A DNA stretch of 64,000 nt from Acidimicrobiaceae bacterium (GCA_016722025.1 JADKGZ010000013.1:62001-126000), one strand, 5' to 3'. Shown: positions 8,553 through 17,886, counted from the stretch's first letter. Notes: a model not told the origin generated them from the sequence alone. Made by a program: numbers and translations.

Positions 8553-10566
8553 TTGACGCCAACTCCTTGCTCGGACCGCTGCCCTCGGCGGGCGGGTCGT
8601 AGTCACTGTCATCGGCAACCGAAGGCTCGAGCACCCAGCCGAAGAGCCCCAGGATCATGATGCCGGCGCCGACCACTGACAGCATCAGGTTGAAGATCAC
8701 GCCGTAGGCGATGACCGGCAGGCTGAAGGCCAACACGATCGGCCAGTACGACGGCGACGGCAGGTGGATGTGCGCATCGCCGGCAGCTTCCTCCTCGGCC
8801 AGAATCTGCTCGGCGCTCTTCACTCTCACCAACCGCGGGCCATCCTCGGTGTCGACTTCCTCGTACTTGCGGTGGAAGAACTCGTCGAGCGCATGCACCG
8901 TGGGGATGCTGTCGAAGTTGTGCTCCTTGGGCGGGCTGGCGGTCATCCACTCGAGGGTGCGGGCATCCCAGGGGTCGAGCGGCGCCTTCTCCACCTTCTT
9001 GGCGGTGACGAAGATGTTGATCACGAAGATCAGCACACCGAGTGCGATGGTGAACGAACCCACCGTTGCCACCTGGTTCCAGAACCCGAGGTTGAAGAAC
9101 CCTTCGCCGGTGAGCTTCTTGGGCCACACCACCATGCGCCGCGGCTGGCCTTGCATGCCCAGGATGTGCATCGGCGCAAACGTGAGGTTGACACCGAAGA
9201 ACATCAGCCAGAAGTTCCACTTGCCGAGGCGCTCGCTGAGCAACTTGCCGAACATCTTGGGCCACCAGTAGTAGAAGCCGGCGAACAGGCCCATCACCGC
9301 GCCACCGACGATGACGTAGTGGAAGTGAGCGACGATGTGGTACGTGTCGGTCTGCTGCGTGTCGGCAGGGGCAGAGGCGTGCGTGACGCCCGACAGGCCA
9401 CCGATGGTGAACAGCACGATCACGCCGATGGCGAAGTTCATCGCAGTGGTGAACCACAACTTGCCACCCCACAGGGTGAGGGTCCAGTTGCAGATCTTCA
9501 CACCGGTGGGAATCGCCACCAGCATGGTCGCCGCCGAGAACACGGCCACGCTCACCGGGCCGAGGCCGCTGGCGAACATGTGGTGCGCCCACACACCCCA
9601 GCCGACGGTGCCGATGGCGGCTCCGGAGAAGACGACGAACTTGTAGCCGAACAGTGGCTTGCGCGAGAACGTGGGCAGCACCTCGGAGATGATGCCGAAG
9701 CTGGGCAGGATGATGATGTACACCTCGGGGTGACCGAAGATCCAGAAGAGGTGCTGCCACAGCAGCGGGTCGGCACCCTTCTCGACATCGAAGAACGCCG
9801 CACCGAAGTTGCGCTGGAAGCTGAGCAAGAAGAGTGCCACGGTGATGACCGGCATCGCGAACAGCAGCAGGAACTGCGTGACCAGCTGCATCCAGGCAAA
9901 CACGGGCATGCGCATCAGTGACATGCCGGGTGCCCGCATGTTGATGATGGTGACGATGAGGTTGATGGCGCCCACCAGCGAGGCGATACCCGTGATCTGC
10001 AGGCCCAGCACCCAGAAGTCGATGCCATGGCTGGGCGAGAACAACGGGCTGGAGTTGGGGGAGTACATGAACCAACCACCATCGGCGGCGCCGCCCAGCA
10101 CCCATGAGGTGTTGAGGAAGATGCCGCCGAACAGGAACAGCCAGAAGCCCAACGCATTGATGCGGGGGAAGGCGACATCGCGGGCACCGACCTGCAACGG
10201 CAGGAAGTAGTTGGCGAACGCAGCGGCCATGGGCATCACGAACAGGAACACCATGGTGGTGGCGTGCATCGTGAACATCTGGTTGTACAGATCGGCGCTG
10301 AGCACCGTGTTGTCGGGTGCCGCCAGTTGCAGCCGGATGAGCAGCGCCTCGAGGCCGCCCACCAGGAAGAAGAAGAGCGAGACGGCGCCGTACATGAGGC
10401 CGAGCTTCTTGTGGTCGACCGTGAACACCCACGACTTCCAGCCGGTGGTGCTGACCGGGCGCTTGAAGGCGCCGAGTGCGGCGGTGGGCGTGACCAGCGC
10501 GGGCGGGCTTGCCGAGGCGTCGCCGACGAAGGCGGGCACGGTAGCGGGTCGTTCGATGATGGCCAT
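8545..10566 (-). CDS. ctaD: Cytochrome c oxidase subunit I
   Basis: This is the catalytic subunit of the aa3-type oxidase, which reduces O2 and pumps protons. All metal ligands are present: His101 (MHATTM) and His416 for low-spin haem a, His414 (HFHYV) for haem a3, and His279 (GHPEVY), His328 and His329 (WAHHMF) for CuB. Tyr283 is available for the His-Tyr cross-link. At 673 residues it is longer than the usual 550 or so; the extra length is a C-terminal cytoplasmic region plus two more hydrophobic segments. It lies 15 bases after ctaC and overlaps ctaE. Confidence 0.96.
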   Translation of the reverse strand: MAIIERPATVPAFVGDASASPPALVTPTAALGAFKRPVSTTGWKSWVFTVDHKKLGLMYGAVSLFFFLVGGLEALLIRLQLAAPDNTVLSADLYNQMFTMHATTMVFLFVMPMAAAFANYFLPLQVGARDVAFPRINALGFWLFLFGGIFLNTSWVLGGAADGGWFMYSPNSSPLFSPSHGIDFWVLGLQITGIASLVGAINLIVTIINMRAPGMSLMRMPVFAWMQLVTQFLLLFAMPVITVALFLLSFQRNFGAAFFDVEKGADPLLWQHLFWIFGHPEVYIIILPSFGIISEVLPTFSRKPLFGYKFVVFSGAAIGTVGWGVWAHHMFASGLGPVSVAVFSAATMLVAIPTGVKICNWTLTLWGGKLWFTTAMNFAIGVIVLFTIGGLSGVTHASAPADTQQTDTYHIVAHFHYVIVGGAVMGLFAGFYYWWPKMFGKLLSERLGKWNFWLMFFGVNLTFAPMHILGMQGQPRRMVVWPKKLTGEGFFNLGFWNQVATVGSFTIALGVLIFVINIFVTAKKVEKAPLDPWDARTLEWMTASPPKEHNFDSIPTVHALDEFFHRKYEEVDTEDGPRLVRVKSAEQILAEEEAAGDAHIHLPSPSYWPIVLAFSLPVIAYGVIFNLMLSVVGAGIMILGLFGWVLEPSVADDSDYDPPAEGSGPSKELASIG

Positions 10567-10581
10567 CTTCGTTGGCTCCCT

Positions 10582-11820
10582 TTACTTCCGCTCGAGCATG
10601 TAGGCGATGAGCTCGTCGATCTGATCCTCGGTGAGGTTCAGGTTCGGCATGCCACGGGTCTTGCCGCCGGTGGAGGCGAGCTTGGTGGGGTCGGCGTACA
10701 TCGGCTTCATCGCCGGCGCGTTGCGCAACCAGGTACGCAGGTTGGCTTCGTCGAAGCACTCGGGCGTGACACCCTGCAGGTACAGCGCACCGAACTCGTC
10801 GGGCGGCGCGTTCCACAGCTTGTCGCGGCACTCGGCGCTGATGAGGTCGAAGGTCCAGCCGGCGAACGCCGTGCGGGTCATCAGCTTGCTCAGGTTGGGC
10901 GCCGCACCCGACACCACGTAGAGGTCGGGCTCGGCCAGCACCGGTGTGCCGTCGGGGCTGAGGAGGTCGTTCACCTGGTGGCAGCGGCTGCACTGAGCAA
11001 CGAACGTGGCTTCACCGGTGGCTGCCAGCGTGTCGGCCTCGGGCGCCACGTAGTCGGCAGTCTGGTTGGTGACCCAGGTCTGGAAGTCGGCGGCCTCGAG
11101 GGCCACCGCCGCTTGCCGCATGCGAGCGTGGCTGAGGCCGCAGAACTCGGTGCACTGCCCGGTGTAGATGCCGGCCTGGTCGGCCTGCATGCGCAAGGTG
11201 TGCAGGCGGCCAGGAACGGCGTCGCGCTTGCCGTTGAGGCGGGGGATCCAGTAGCTGTGGATGACATCGCGGCTGGTGATGCGCAACAGCACGTCGGTGT
11301 GGGCGGGGATGACCAGCTCGCCGCTGGTGACGATGGACTTGGTGATCTCGACGCCGCCGCAGGTGCTGCCTTGCACGTAGTCGTACTCCCACCACCACTG
11401 CTGGCCGGTGACGTTGATGACGCAGTCGTTGTCCTTCTTGTCGAGCTTGAACACGGCCGCAACGCTGGGCACCGCGACAACCGCGAGGATGATGGCCGGC
11501 AAGATGGTGAGCAGGATCTCGAGCTTGGGATTGCCGTGCGACTGCTCGGGGATGTCCTGCCCGCGGTCCTTGAACTTGATGATCGCATACAAGATCGCGG
11601 CAAAGACGATGAGACCGACGATGCCGGAGACGTAGAACAGCTCGCGCTGCAGGCCGTCGATCTCGCGTGCGTTGGAGCCGGCGGGCTGGAACGTGTCTTG
11701 CGGTGCGTTCTTCGCGCACCCGGCCAGCACCAGGCCGACACCGGCGGCGAGACCGACGAGCCGACGACGACCGGCGAACTGACCTTCGCGGGTACTCACC
11801 ATTGCTTCACTCTGCTCCAT
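10582..11820 (-). CDS. ctaC: Cytochrome c oxidase subunit II with fused cytochrome c domain
   Basis: This 412-residue lipoprotein is the electron entry subunit of the oxidase. A lipobox (LAGC, Cys35) is followed by two membrane helices (about 60-83 and 100-122). The cupredoxin domain holds the CuA ligands His188, Cys223, Cys227, His231 and Met234 (GQCTEFCGLSHARM). A C-terminal c-type cytochrome is shown by CSRCH (277-281), which makes this a caa3-like subunit II. The ATG at 11820 lies just after the stop of the upstream gene; MVSTREG at codon 7 is an alternative start. Confidence 0.95.
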   Translation of the reverse strand: MEQSEAMVSTREGQFAGRRRLVGLAAGVGLVLAGCAKNAPQDTFQPAGSNAREIDGLQRELFYVSGIVGLIVFAAILYAIIKFKDRGQDIPEQSHGNPKLEILLTILPAIILAVVAVPSVAAVFKLDKKDNDCVINVTGQQWWWEYDYVQGSTCGGVEITKSIVTSGELVIPAHTDVLLRITSRDVIHSYWIPRLNGKRDAVPGRLHTLRMQADQAGIYTGQCTEFCGLSHARMRQAAVALEAADFQTWVTNQTADYVAPEADTLAATGEATFVAQCSRCHQVNDLLSPDGTPVLAEPDLYVVSGAAPNLSKLMTRTAFAGWTFDLISAECRDKLWNAPPDEFGALYLQGVTPECFDEANLRTWLRNAPAMKPMYADPTKLASTGGKTRGMPNLNLTEDQIDELIAYMLERK

Positions 11821-11822
11821 GT

Positions 11823-12956
11823 TCACGGGACCACGATTGCGATCTGCTGGCCTTCGACACCCGGGATGACGAGCTCGAGCGGGGTGCTGCTGGCGGCGTT
11901 GGTCTTGGGGATCTTGAACGACAAGAAGGCTTCCTTGCCCGGGTTCACGACGGTCGTGCACATCACGACCTCGGCGGCGTCGCCGAAGGTGCCCAGCCGG
12001 GCGGTGATGCGTTGCGGCGACGACGAGTCGTTGTGGAACCGAATTCCGACATCAGCGCTGCGCGGCACCGTGATCGTGCTGAAGTTATCTTCCGGATCGG
12101 TGAAGCCCGGTATGCGCGCGATCACCACATCGTTCGACTGCAGGAAGATGTTGGCGATGACGCTGCTCTTGGCGGAGACGTCCTGCGATGCGTGGTCGTC
12201 GATCTCGACCTCGGTTCCACCCTCCAAGCACAGTGCCGAACCGGAGGTGGTGGGGTGCTCTTCGATGGTGCGCTGCCCTTGCACTGCCGACGCGACGCCT
12301 GCACCGAGCAGCGCGACTGCGCCGACGGTGCAGATGCCCACGATCGTGCTGCGGCTGGCGTTGCGCCGGCCGGCGAACACGAAGGCACCGACCGCGATGA
12401 GCGCACCGATGACCATGAACACCCAGGGTGTGCTCTCCTTGTCGACGCTGAGCATGATGCGCGAGAACGCGTACACCACCGCGCCCAGGCCGAGCGCGCC
12501 GAGGATGGGGAACTCGAGCGGGTGCAGCATGCGCTTGCGCACACCGGCGTTGTACTGGGCGTCGGCGCTGGCTCGCTCGCTCCAGCCCTGCACCATCCAC
12601 TCGGCCGTTGCAGCCAACACGACGACGATCGAGACCTTGAACACGACCGGAGTGCTGACGGCACCGACCACCAGGCCGGCAACACCCACGGCTGCAACCA
12701 ACGGCCACATGCTGCTGCCGACCGGCGGCTGTGCTGCAGCCGCCGTGTACTCGGCGCCTTGCTGCATGCCGGGCACGTTGCCGTCGGCATTGAAGAAGTT
12801 GATGCCGGCGAGGAAGCCGAACACGATGGCCAGCGACAGCAGACCGACCGTGCCCATGATGCCCGTCGGGCCACCGGTGCTGGCGGCGAACACGACAGCA
12901 CACGCGACAGAGAGCGCCGTGGCCCCGAAGAACAGTTTTGAACCTGTGGTGAACAT
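11823..12956 (-). CDS. Membrane protein of unknown function in the oxidase operon
   Basis: I do not recognise this 377-residue protein. Residues 1-55 and 80-235 hold six or seven hydrophobic segments, for example LVAAVGVAGLVVGAVSTPVV and WVFMVIGALIAVGAFVFAG. Residues 240-377 form a soluble, beta-rich domain (ADVGIRFHNDSSSPQRITARL, then TTVVNPGKEAFLSFKIP). That layout recalls a cupredoxin-like fold, but the Cys and Met residues do not make a clear copper site. It is 2 bases from ctaC and 10 bases after the subunit III-like gene, so it is co-transcribed with the oxidase. A role in assembly or as an accessory subunit is inferred from position only. Confidence 0.75.
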   Translation of the reverse strand: MFTTGSKLFFGATALSVACAVVFAASTGGPTGIMGTVGLLSLAIVFGFLAGINFFNADGNVPGMQQGAEYTAAAAQPPVGSSMWPLVAAVGVAGLVVGAVSTPVVFKVSIVVVLAATAEWMVQGWSERASADAQYNAGVRKRMLHPLEFPILGALGLGAVVYAFSRIMLSVDKESTPWVFMVIGALIAVGAFVFAGRRNASRSTIVGICTVGAVALLGAGVASAVQGQRTIEEHPTTSGSALCLEGGTEVEIDDHASQDVSAKSSVIANIFLQSNDVVIARIPGFTDPEDNFSTITVPRSADVGIRFHNDSSSPQRITARLGTFGDAAEVVMCTTVVNPGKEAFLSFKIPKTNAASSTPLELVIPGVEGQQIAIVVP

Positions 12957-12966
12957 TGGCTCCCCG

Positions 12967-13545
12967 CTACTTCGTCACGTAGACCACGAACCAGAGCGCC
13001 ACGAAGGCGACGCTCAGGAAGTACCAGTACATCGCGTGCGCCGACACGATCTCGCGATCGGTGATGCGACCACCCAAGAAGCGGAAGGCCGTCACCGCGC
13101 TGAACACGACGCCCACGATGGCCAGCGCCACCATCACCCCGGTGACCGTGTAGAACATCGCACTGAACGTGCCGTCGTTGGCGGGCAGCTTCATCTGCGA
13201 GTAGATGAAGGCCTGCGCATTGATGAACGCCACGCCGAGCAAGCCGACCAGGCCGAGCGCCAGCCCGGTGTGCACCGTGTCGCCACGCTTCGCCGAGTAG
13301 ACGGCCCATTGTGCGAACACGCAGATGGGGATGAGCGCCAACAGCATGATGTTGGCCGCCACCAAGTTCACCTTGACGCCGTCGGGCACCCAGCGGCCGT
13401 CGGCGCTGATGGCCTCGTCGCGAAATCGGAGGTAGAGCGCCAGCATGCTGCCGATGAGAGCGGTGCCGGCGGCACACGCCACAGCGGTGCCGACGAAGAC
13501 CTGGCGCCGCGGAGCGGGCGCCGGAGCCGAGGGTAGGGCGAGCAT
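12967..13545 (-). CDS. Haem-copper oxidase subunit III-like membrane protein
   Basis: This 192-residue protein has five predicted helices and ends in AHAMYWYFLSVAFVALWFVVYV, which resembles the last helix of oxidase subunit III. It is distinct from the canonical subunit III at 7899-8552. Its ATG shares one base with the stop of the CtaD-like gene (TGATG), so the two are co-translated and may form a complex. The first 15 residues are proline/alanine-rich. It probably pairs with the divergent CtaD-like protein rather than with CtaD. Confidence 0.8.
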   Translation of the reverse strand: MLALPSAPAPAPRRQVFVGTAVACAAGTALIGSMLALYLRFRDEAISADGRWVPDGVKVNLVAANIMLLALIPICVFAQWAVYSAKRGDTVHTGLALGLVGLLGVAFINAQAFIYSQMKLPANDGTFSAMFYTVTGVMVALAIVGVVFSAVTAFRFLGGRITDREIVSAHAMYWYFLSVAFVALWFVVYVTK

Positions 13546-15188
13546 CAGGTGTCACTCCGGTTCGAGGGCTTGAGATCGAGCAGTGGCTCGGCCGACTGCA
13601 CGATGTGGACCACCGCAAAGTTGTCGGCGGGGGCCGGCGAGGTGGTGGCCCATTCCAGCGTGTGGCCATCCCATGGATCGTCACCGGCGCGCTCGCCGGC
13701 GCGCACGCTGCGCACGGCCACGGCGATGAACACGAGGCCGGCGAGCAGCACCATGCCGTGGCCGACGCTGCTGAGCAGGTTCCACAATGCCATCGGGCCG
13801 GAGTAGTCGAAGTTGACCACGGCGTCGGAGCCACGCTCGACCGCCGGGAACACGCCACCAGGCTGGTCGGCGAAGCCGGCCACCATCAACGGCAGGGCAG
13901 CCAGCGCCGCGCCGGCGAAGGCCAGCAGCGCCAGCGGCAGCACGGCCTTCGGGGGCAGTGAACGGCCCCACCACTTGGGGCCCCAGTAGGTGACCGCCCC
14001 CATGGTGGCGAGCACCGCCGAGAAGACGAGGGCCAGCCAGGTGCCCTCTTCGAAGGTGGTACCGATGAGCCCGGCACCGGCGACGTGATTGAGCGCGCTT
14101 GCCGCTACCCCGCACAATGCGAGCAGCGCGGAGAACAGACCGAACACGAGGGGGGCCGTGATCGTGGGCTTGGCGGAGAGCCCCTTGGCGCACAGCGCCA
14201 CGGCTACCAACGCGCCCAAGGCGGGCACACCGTGCACCAACGCGAACGGCAGCAGGTCCTTCAGCTTCTCGCCGAACGAGAGGTCGAGGAACGATGTGCG
14301 CAACGTCGCCGGCCACTGCAGGACGGTACCGAACACAGCCACACCGACCAGCCCGATGCCGGCGAAGATGAGGCCACGATTGCGCGACCGCCCGCGGGTG
14401 AACGTGGCCACCACCTCGGCGAAGAACCCGAACACCGGAATCGCGAAGATGATGGTGGTGGGTTGCGTGAACCCGAAGCCGGCGAACTCGGCGAACGCCC
14501 GATTGCCACTGAGCTCGCTGAGCGACGGGTGCCGGTGCGCGACGAACACGTACAGCAGTTGCCCGATGAGTACCGGCATGGCCACCAGCAGACCCAGCGA
14601 GGCGACCAGCACCGACCAGGTGAAGAACGGCACCCGGCGCATGTTCATGCCCGGCGCCCGGGTGGTGAGGATGGTGGTGACGAGCGAGACGGCGCCGGCG
14701 AGGAAGCCGGCGGCAGCCAGCGCGGCCGACAGCGTGAACAGATCGACGAAGTCGGCGTTGCCGCCGTTGGGCCCGCCGTTGTTGAGCACCGAGACGACGG
14801 CGAGCACTGCACCGATGAGCCATGCCCAGAAGCCGGCCGCCGCGAGTCGAGGGAAGGCCAGCGAGCGGGCACCCACCTGCAACGGCACGATGGCGGTGGC
14901 GAGGCCCACCACGAGCGGCAGCATCACCATGAAGGTGAGGCCGAACCGCTGCAGTGCGAACAGCTGCGTGAGCGAGCCGATGTCGAGCCACTCGCGAGAT
15001 GGCGAGATGCGCTCGATGCCGAGCAGCAGAGCGACGACCGCCGAGCCGACGAACCCAACAGCTGCCGAGCCCAAGTAGAGCCGACCGATGCGCTTGTGGT
15101 CGGTGGTGGTCACCCACTCGGCGACGCACGCGAGCCCAGAACCCGCCGAGGCCGGGGCACTGGTGACGTGAGTATCGATGGTGGTCAT
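13545..15188 (-). CDS. CtaD-like protein lacking all haem and copper ligands
   Basis: This 547-residue protein is clearly related to oxidase subunit I: TTDHKRIGRLYLG, PLQVGARSLAFPRLAAAGFW and TRAPGMNMRRVPFFTW align with CtaD. Around the metal sites the two proteins in this window align without gaps, and every ligand is replaced. His101 becomes Gln80, His279 becomes Gln242, Tyr283 becomes Ile246, His328/His329 become Gln291/Trp292, and His414/His416 become Gly382/Trp384. It therefore should not bind haem a, haem a3 or CuB. The frame is intact over the full length and the gene is co-translated with a subunit III-like gene, so it is probably a functional non-catalytic paralogue. Its role is unknown. 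Confidence 0.85.
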   Translation of the reverse strand: MTTIDTHVTSAPASAGSGLACVAEWVTTTDHKRIGRLYLGSAAVGFVGSAVVALLLGIERISPSREWLDIGSLTQLFALQRFGLTFMVMLPLVVGLATAIVPLQVGARSLAFPRLAAAGFWAWLIGAVLAVVSVLNNGGPNGGNADFVDLFTLSAALAAAGFLAGAVSLVTTILTTRAPGMNMRRVPFFTWSVLVASLGLLVAMPVLIGQLLYVFVAHRHPSLSELSGNRAFAEFAGFGFTQPTTIIFAIPVFGFFAEVVATFTRGRSRNRGLIFAGIGLVGVAVFGTVLQWPATLRTSFLDLSFGEKLKDLLPFALVHGVPALGALVAVALCAKGLSAKPTITAPLVFGLFSALLALCGVAASALNHVAGAGLIGTTFEEGTWLALVFSAVLATMGAVTYWGPKWWGRSLPPKAVLPLALLAFAGAALAALPLMVAGFADQPGGVFPAVERGSDAVVNFDYSGPMALWNLLSSVGHGMVLLAGLVFIAVAVRSVRAGERAGDDPWDGHTLEWATTSPAPADNFAVVHIVQSAEPLLDLKPSNRSDT

Positions 15189-15311
15189 AGGCGACGAACT
15201 CGTTTCATGTCGGGCGCGCCACGCGCAAGGCCCTCAGTTGACAGATCGAATGAAATGATTGCTGGGCCGACACTATCCGCGGGGGCCCCGCCGGAAGGAA
15301 ATCGTCAGCCC

Positions 15312-16253
15312 TCACGACCCGACGAACACATCGATGGTCATTGCCGCGAACAGCAAGGTGACGTAGGTGATCGAGAACCCGAACACCCTCATCGATCGCT
15401 GCGGAGTGGGGTTGCGGCCGAGGTCGACCGTGCCCCACAGGAAAAGCGCACCCAGCACGATGGCAGAGATGCCGTAGACCAGGCCCAGGTGGGCCACCGG
15501 CCACAGCACCAGCGTGCTGGCCACCATCGCTGCGGTGTAGACCAGCATCTTGTGCACGGTGACCTGCATGGTCGCCACGGCAGGCAGCATCGGCACGTTG
15601 GCAGCGCGGTAGTCGTCGGCGTAGCGGATGGCCAGCGCCCAGAAGTGCGGTGGGGTCCACAGGAACATCACCACGAACAGCACCACGGGCGCCCATGCGA
15701 CGTTGTTCTGCACGGCCGCCCAGCCCACCAGCACCGGCACGGCGCCGGCGGCCCCACCGATGACGATGTTCTGGGTGCTGGTGCGCTTCAACCACATCGT
15801 GTAGACGAACACGTAGAAGAGGGTTGCCGACAGCGCCAGCACCGCGGAGAGCAGGTTGGCCCATGCCCAGAGCACGGCGAAGGCGGCGATCTCCAGCGAC
15901 ACCGCGAACACCATCGCCTGGCGAGGCTGCAACAGCCCGGTGACGAGCGGGCGACCCTGGGTGCGCGGCATCAACTTGTCGATGTCGCGGTCGACCACCA
16001 TGTTGATGGCGTTGGCCCCGCCGGCGGCCAACGTGCCGCCCAGCAACGTGATGAGGACGAGGGAGGTACGCGGCCAACCACCCTGCGCCAGCACCATCGT
16101 GGGCACGGTGGTGATGAGCAACAGTTCGATGATGCGCGGCTTGGTGAGCGCGACGTAGCCGGCGAGCTTCGACGTGGGGGTGCGGCGCGACCCGTGCGCC
16201 ACCCCACCCGGCGTGATCCGAGAGGGGACGAGGGGTCGCGAGCCGACTGCCAT
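15312..16253 (-). CDS. ctaB: Protohaem IX farnesyltransferase (haem O synthase)
   Basis: This UbiA-family prenyltransferase converts haem B to haem O for the oxidase encoded downstream. Its 313 residues contain about eight or nine helices. The two aspartate-rich motifs are NAINMVVDRDIDKLMPRT and YADDYRAANVPML. The conserved WLKRTSTQNIVIGGAAGA loop is present. The ATG at 16253 starts just before the conserved region; earlier codons are not family-like. It precedes the CtaD-like gene by 123 bases, a gap long enough for a separate promoter. Confidence 0.95.
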   Translation of the reverse strand: MAVGSRPLVPSRITPGGVAHGSRRTPTSKLAGYVALTKPRIIELLLITTVPTMVLAQGGWPRTSLVLITLLGGTLAAGGANAINMVVDRDIDKLMPRTQGRPLVTGLLQPRQAMVFAVSLEIAAFAVLWAWANLLSAVLALSATLFYVFVYTMWLKRTSTQNIVIGGAAGAVPVLVGWAAVQNNVAWAPVVLFVVMFLWTPPHFWALAIRYADDYRAANVPMLPAVATMQVTVHKMLVYTAAMVASTLVLWPVAHLGLVYGISAIVLGALFLWGTVDLGRNPTPQRSMRVFGFSITYVTLLFAAMTIDVFVGS

Positions 16254-16327
16254 AGGCCGCCCATCGTAGGGGCGCATGGTGCGAGCAGCCACTCGACCGT
16301 GACAGTCGCGCACCTTTCCGGGGCAGA

Positions 16328-16633
16328 ATGGCGCGCATGCCGCCCTCCACCGCCCCGGTCGTCGTCGACCGGCCCGACGTCGACGAGAGCACCTCGAACG
16401 ATCGTCCCTGGATCGTGCTGGTGTGGAACGACCCGATCAACTTGATGAGCTACGTCACGTTCGTGTTCCAGAAGGTCTTCGGCTACAGCCTGGAGAAGGC
16501 AACCGAACTGATGCTCGACGTGCACCACAAAGGCCGGGCGGTGGTCAGCAGCGGTGCTCGCGAGAAGGCCGAGATCGACGTCTTCCGGCTGCACGAACAC
16601 GGCTTGTGGGCCACGATGCAGCAGGACACCTGA
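16328..16633 (+). CDS. clpS: ClpS, adaptor of the Clp protease
   Basis: This 101-residue adaptor delivers N-degron substrates to ClpAP or ClpCP in the cytoplasm. It has the family core [20 protein letters not shown], in which NDP caps the N-degron pocket, then [21 protein letters not shown] and a C-terminal strand. Residues 1-25 are the usual flexible tail. Starts at 16328 and 16337 are both possible. The next gene begins 8 bases after the stop. Confidence 0.93.
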   Translation: MARMPPSTAPVVVDRPDVDESTSNDRPWIVLVWNDPINLMSYVTFVFQKVFGYSLEKATELMLDVHHKGRAVVSSGAREKAEIDVFRLHEHGLWATMQQDT

Positions 16634-16641
16634 GCGCCGAG

Positions 16642-17079
16642 ATGGGGGCCTCCCCGAGCGAGCCGGTCGACGGCGCGTACACCACGCCACGCGGGCGACG
16701 CATCGCTGCCGACGCCGTGTCGTGGGTGGCCACCCGCAGCGGCGGCCCCGGCGGGCAGCACGCCAACACCTCCGACACGGCGGTCACGGTGACCATCGAC
16801 GTGGCTCGCACCGGGTTGCCGGAGGTGGTGCGCGCGCGCCTCGAAGCGGCCGTGGGTGCCGTCGTCACCGCCAGTTCGTCGCAGTCGCGGTCGCAATGGC
16901 GCAATCGCCAACTGGCGTGGCAGGAGGCCATGAGCCGCCTCGACGCTGCCGCCGCCCCGCCACCAGCACCGCGGGCCCGAACGCGGCCCAGCCGCGGCGC
17001 CCGCGAGGCACGCCTGCGCGACAAGCGAGCGGTAGGAGAGCGCAAGCAGGCTCGCCGCCGCCCCCTCACCGACGACTGA
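16642..17079 (+). CDS. ArfB/YaeJ-like peptidyl-tRNA hydrolase (ribosome rescue)
   Basis: This 145-residue protein resembles the catalytic domain of a class I release factor. The GGQ motif is in RSGGPGGQHANTSDTAV, and the C-terminal tail is rich in Arg and Lys (REARLRDKRAVGERKQARRR), which in ArfB enters the empty mRNA channel of stalled ribosomes. It would release nascent chains from stalled ribosomes. The gene lies directly after clpS in the same direction and ends just before a strong terminator. ArfB is the closest family; direct proof is lacking. Confidence 0.87.
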   Translation: MGASPSEPVDGAYTTPRGRRIAADAVSWVATRSGGPGGQHANTSDTAVTVTIDVARTGLPEVVRARLEAAVGAVVTASSSQSRSQWRNRQLAWQEAMSRLDAAAAPPPAPRARTRPSRGAREARLRDKRAVGERKQARRRPLTDD

Positions 17080-17101
17080 ACCGCTGCGCCGCCACGCGAA
17101 A

Positions 17102-17127
17102 GAGGCCCCCGCCGCAGCGGGGGCCTC
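17102..17127. terminator. Strong hairpin terminator after the ArfB-like gene
   Basis: GAGGCCCCCGC at 17102-17112 pairs perfectly with GCGGGGGCCTC at 17117-17127 around a four-base loop (CGCA). It lies 22 bases after the stop of the ArfB-like gene and 21 bases before the stop of the convergent membrane protein gene, so it can end transcripts from both sides. Confidence 0.85.
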
Positions 17128-17148
17128 CTTGCGTGTGAACGATTGACG

Positions 17149-17886
17149 TCAGGCGGGTGCCGGGTGCTCCACCGCCAGGATCACGTCGTCGGCCTTCTTC
17201 GAGGTGAAGGCGTGGACGAGCCCGGCGATCGAAAGAAGAAACAGCACCAGCGCTGCTGCGTAGCACACCCAGGCGGCTTGCCCGGCACGCTCGCCGAACA
17301 CGCTGAAGCCGTAGGTGGTGAGCAGCAGGCCGCGCAGCGTCTCCGCTCGCAGCAGGGTGTCGACCCGCAGGCTCTGCAGCTTGTCGGCCGTGGCCTGCAG
17401 CTCGGCGATGGCGTCCTCCGACTCACCGGCTTCCTTGGCGTCGGCGACGGCCGTCTTGGCCTCGGTGACCAGTGCACCGATCGAGGCGTAGGTGTAGCTC
17501 TTGCCGTCGACGATGCTCGACTCGAGGGCATGCAGGCGGATGAAGTCCTGCGCGTAGCACTCGGCCATCTTGCCGGTGAGCATCTGCTTGCCGGCGAACT
17601 CGTTGAGGCACTTCGAATCGGCTTCTGATGTGAGGTTCTTCTCGGCGACGAAGGCATCGACTGCCTCCTGCGAACCGAGCGACTCGAGCAACGTTGCCTG
17701 GAACTCTTCTGTCGAGCCGAGCGCTTCGGCCGGTTTGAACGAGATCTGCTGTTCCTTCAGCTGATCGCGGACGTAGGTCTCGGCGAAGTTCTTCTGGTTG
17801 GTCAGGATCAACCCGACCACCAGCAGCAACACGCTGAAGACCACCCCTCCGATGCTGAACGCTAGATCGAGTGTGCGACGCTTCAT
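17149..17886 (-). CDS. Two-helix membrane protein of unknown function
   Basis: I do not recognise this 245-residue protein. A first membrane helix (about 8-32, FSIGGVVFSVLLLVVGLIL) and a second near the C-terminus (about 205-228, WVCYAAALVLFLLSIAGLV) enclose a helical, charged, probably extracytoplasmic domain of about 170 residues. Two cysteines (in DSKCLNEF and AECYAQDF) could form a disulphide. The start MKRRTLDLAF is chosen because it begins the first helix with positive charges. The gene stands alone and converges on the ArfB-like gene. Confidence 0.75.
   Translation of the reverse strand: MKRRTLDLAFSIGGVVFSVLLLVVGLILTNQKNFAETYVRDQLKEQQISFKPAEALGSTEEFQATLLESLGSQEAVDAFVAEKNLTSEADSKCLNEFAGKQMLTGKMAECYAQDFIRLHALESSIVDGKSYTYASIGALVTEAKTAVADAKEAGESEDAIAELQATADKLQSLRVDTLLRAETLRGLLLTTYGFSVFGERAGQAAWVCYAAALVLFLLSIAGLVHAFTSKKADDVILAVEHPAPA

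Noticed and set aside
10264..13536. Plus-strand open frame of about 1090 codons across the oxidase operon
   Set aside because: It is antisense to ctaC, ctaD and their neighbours, which are certain genes. Such frames are expected in high-GC DNA.
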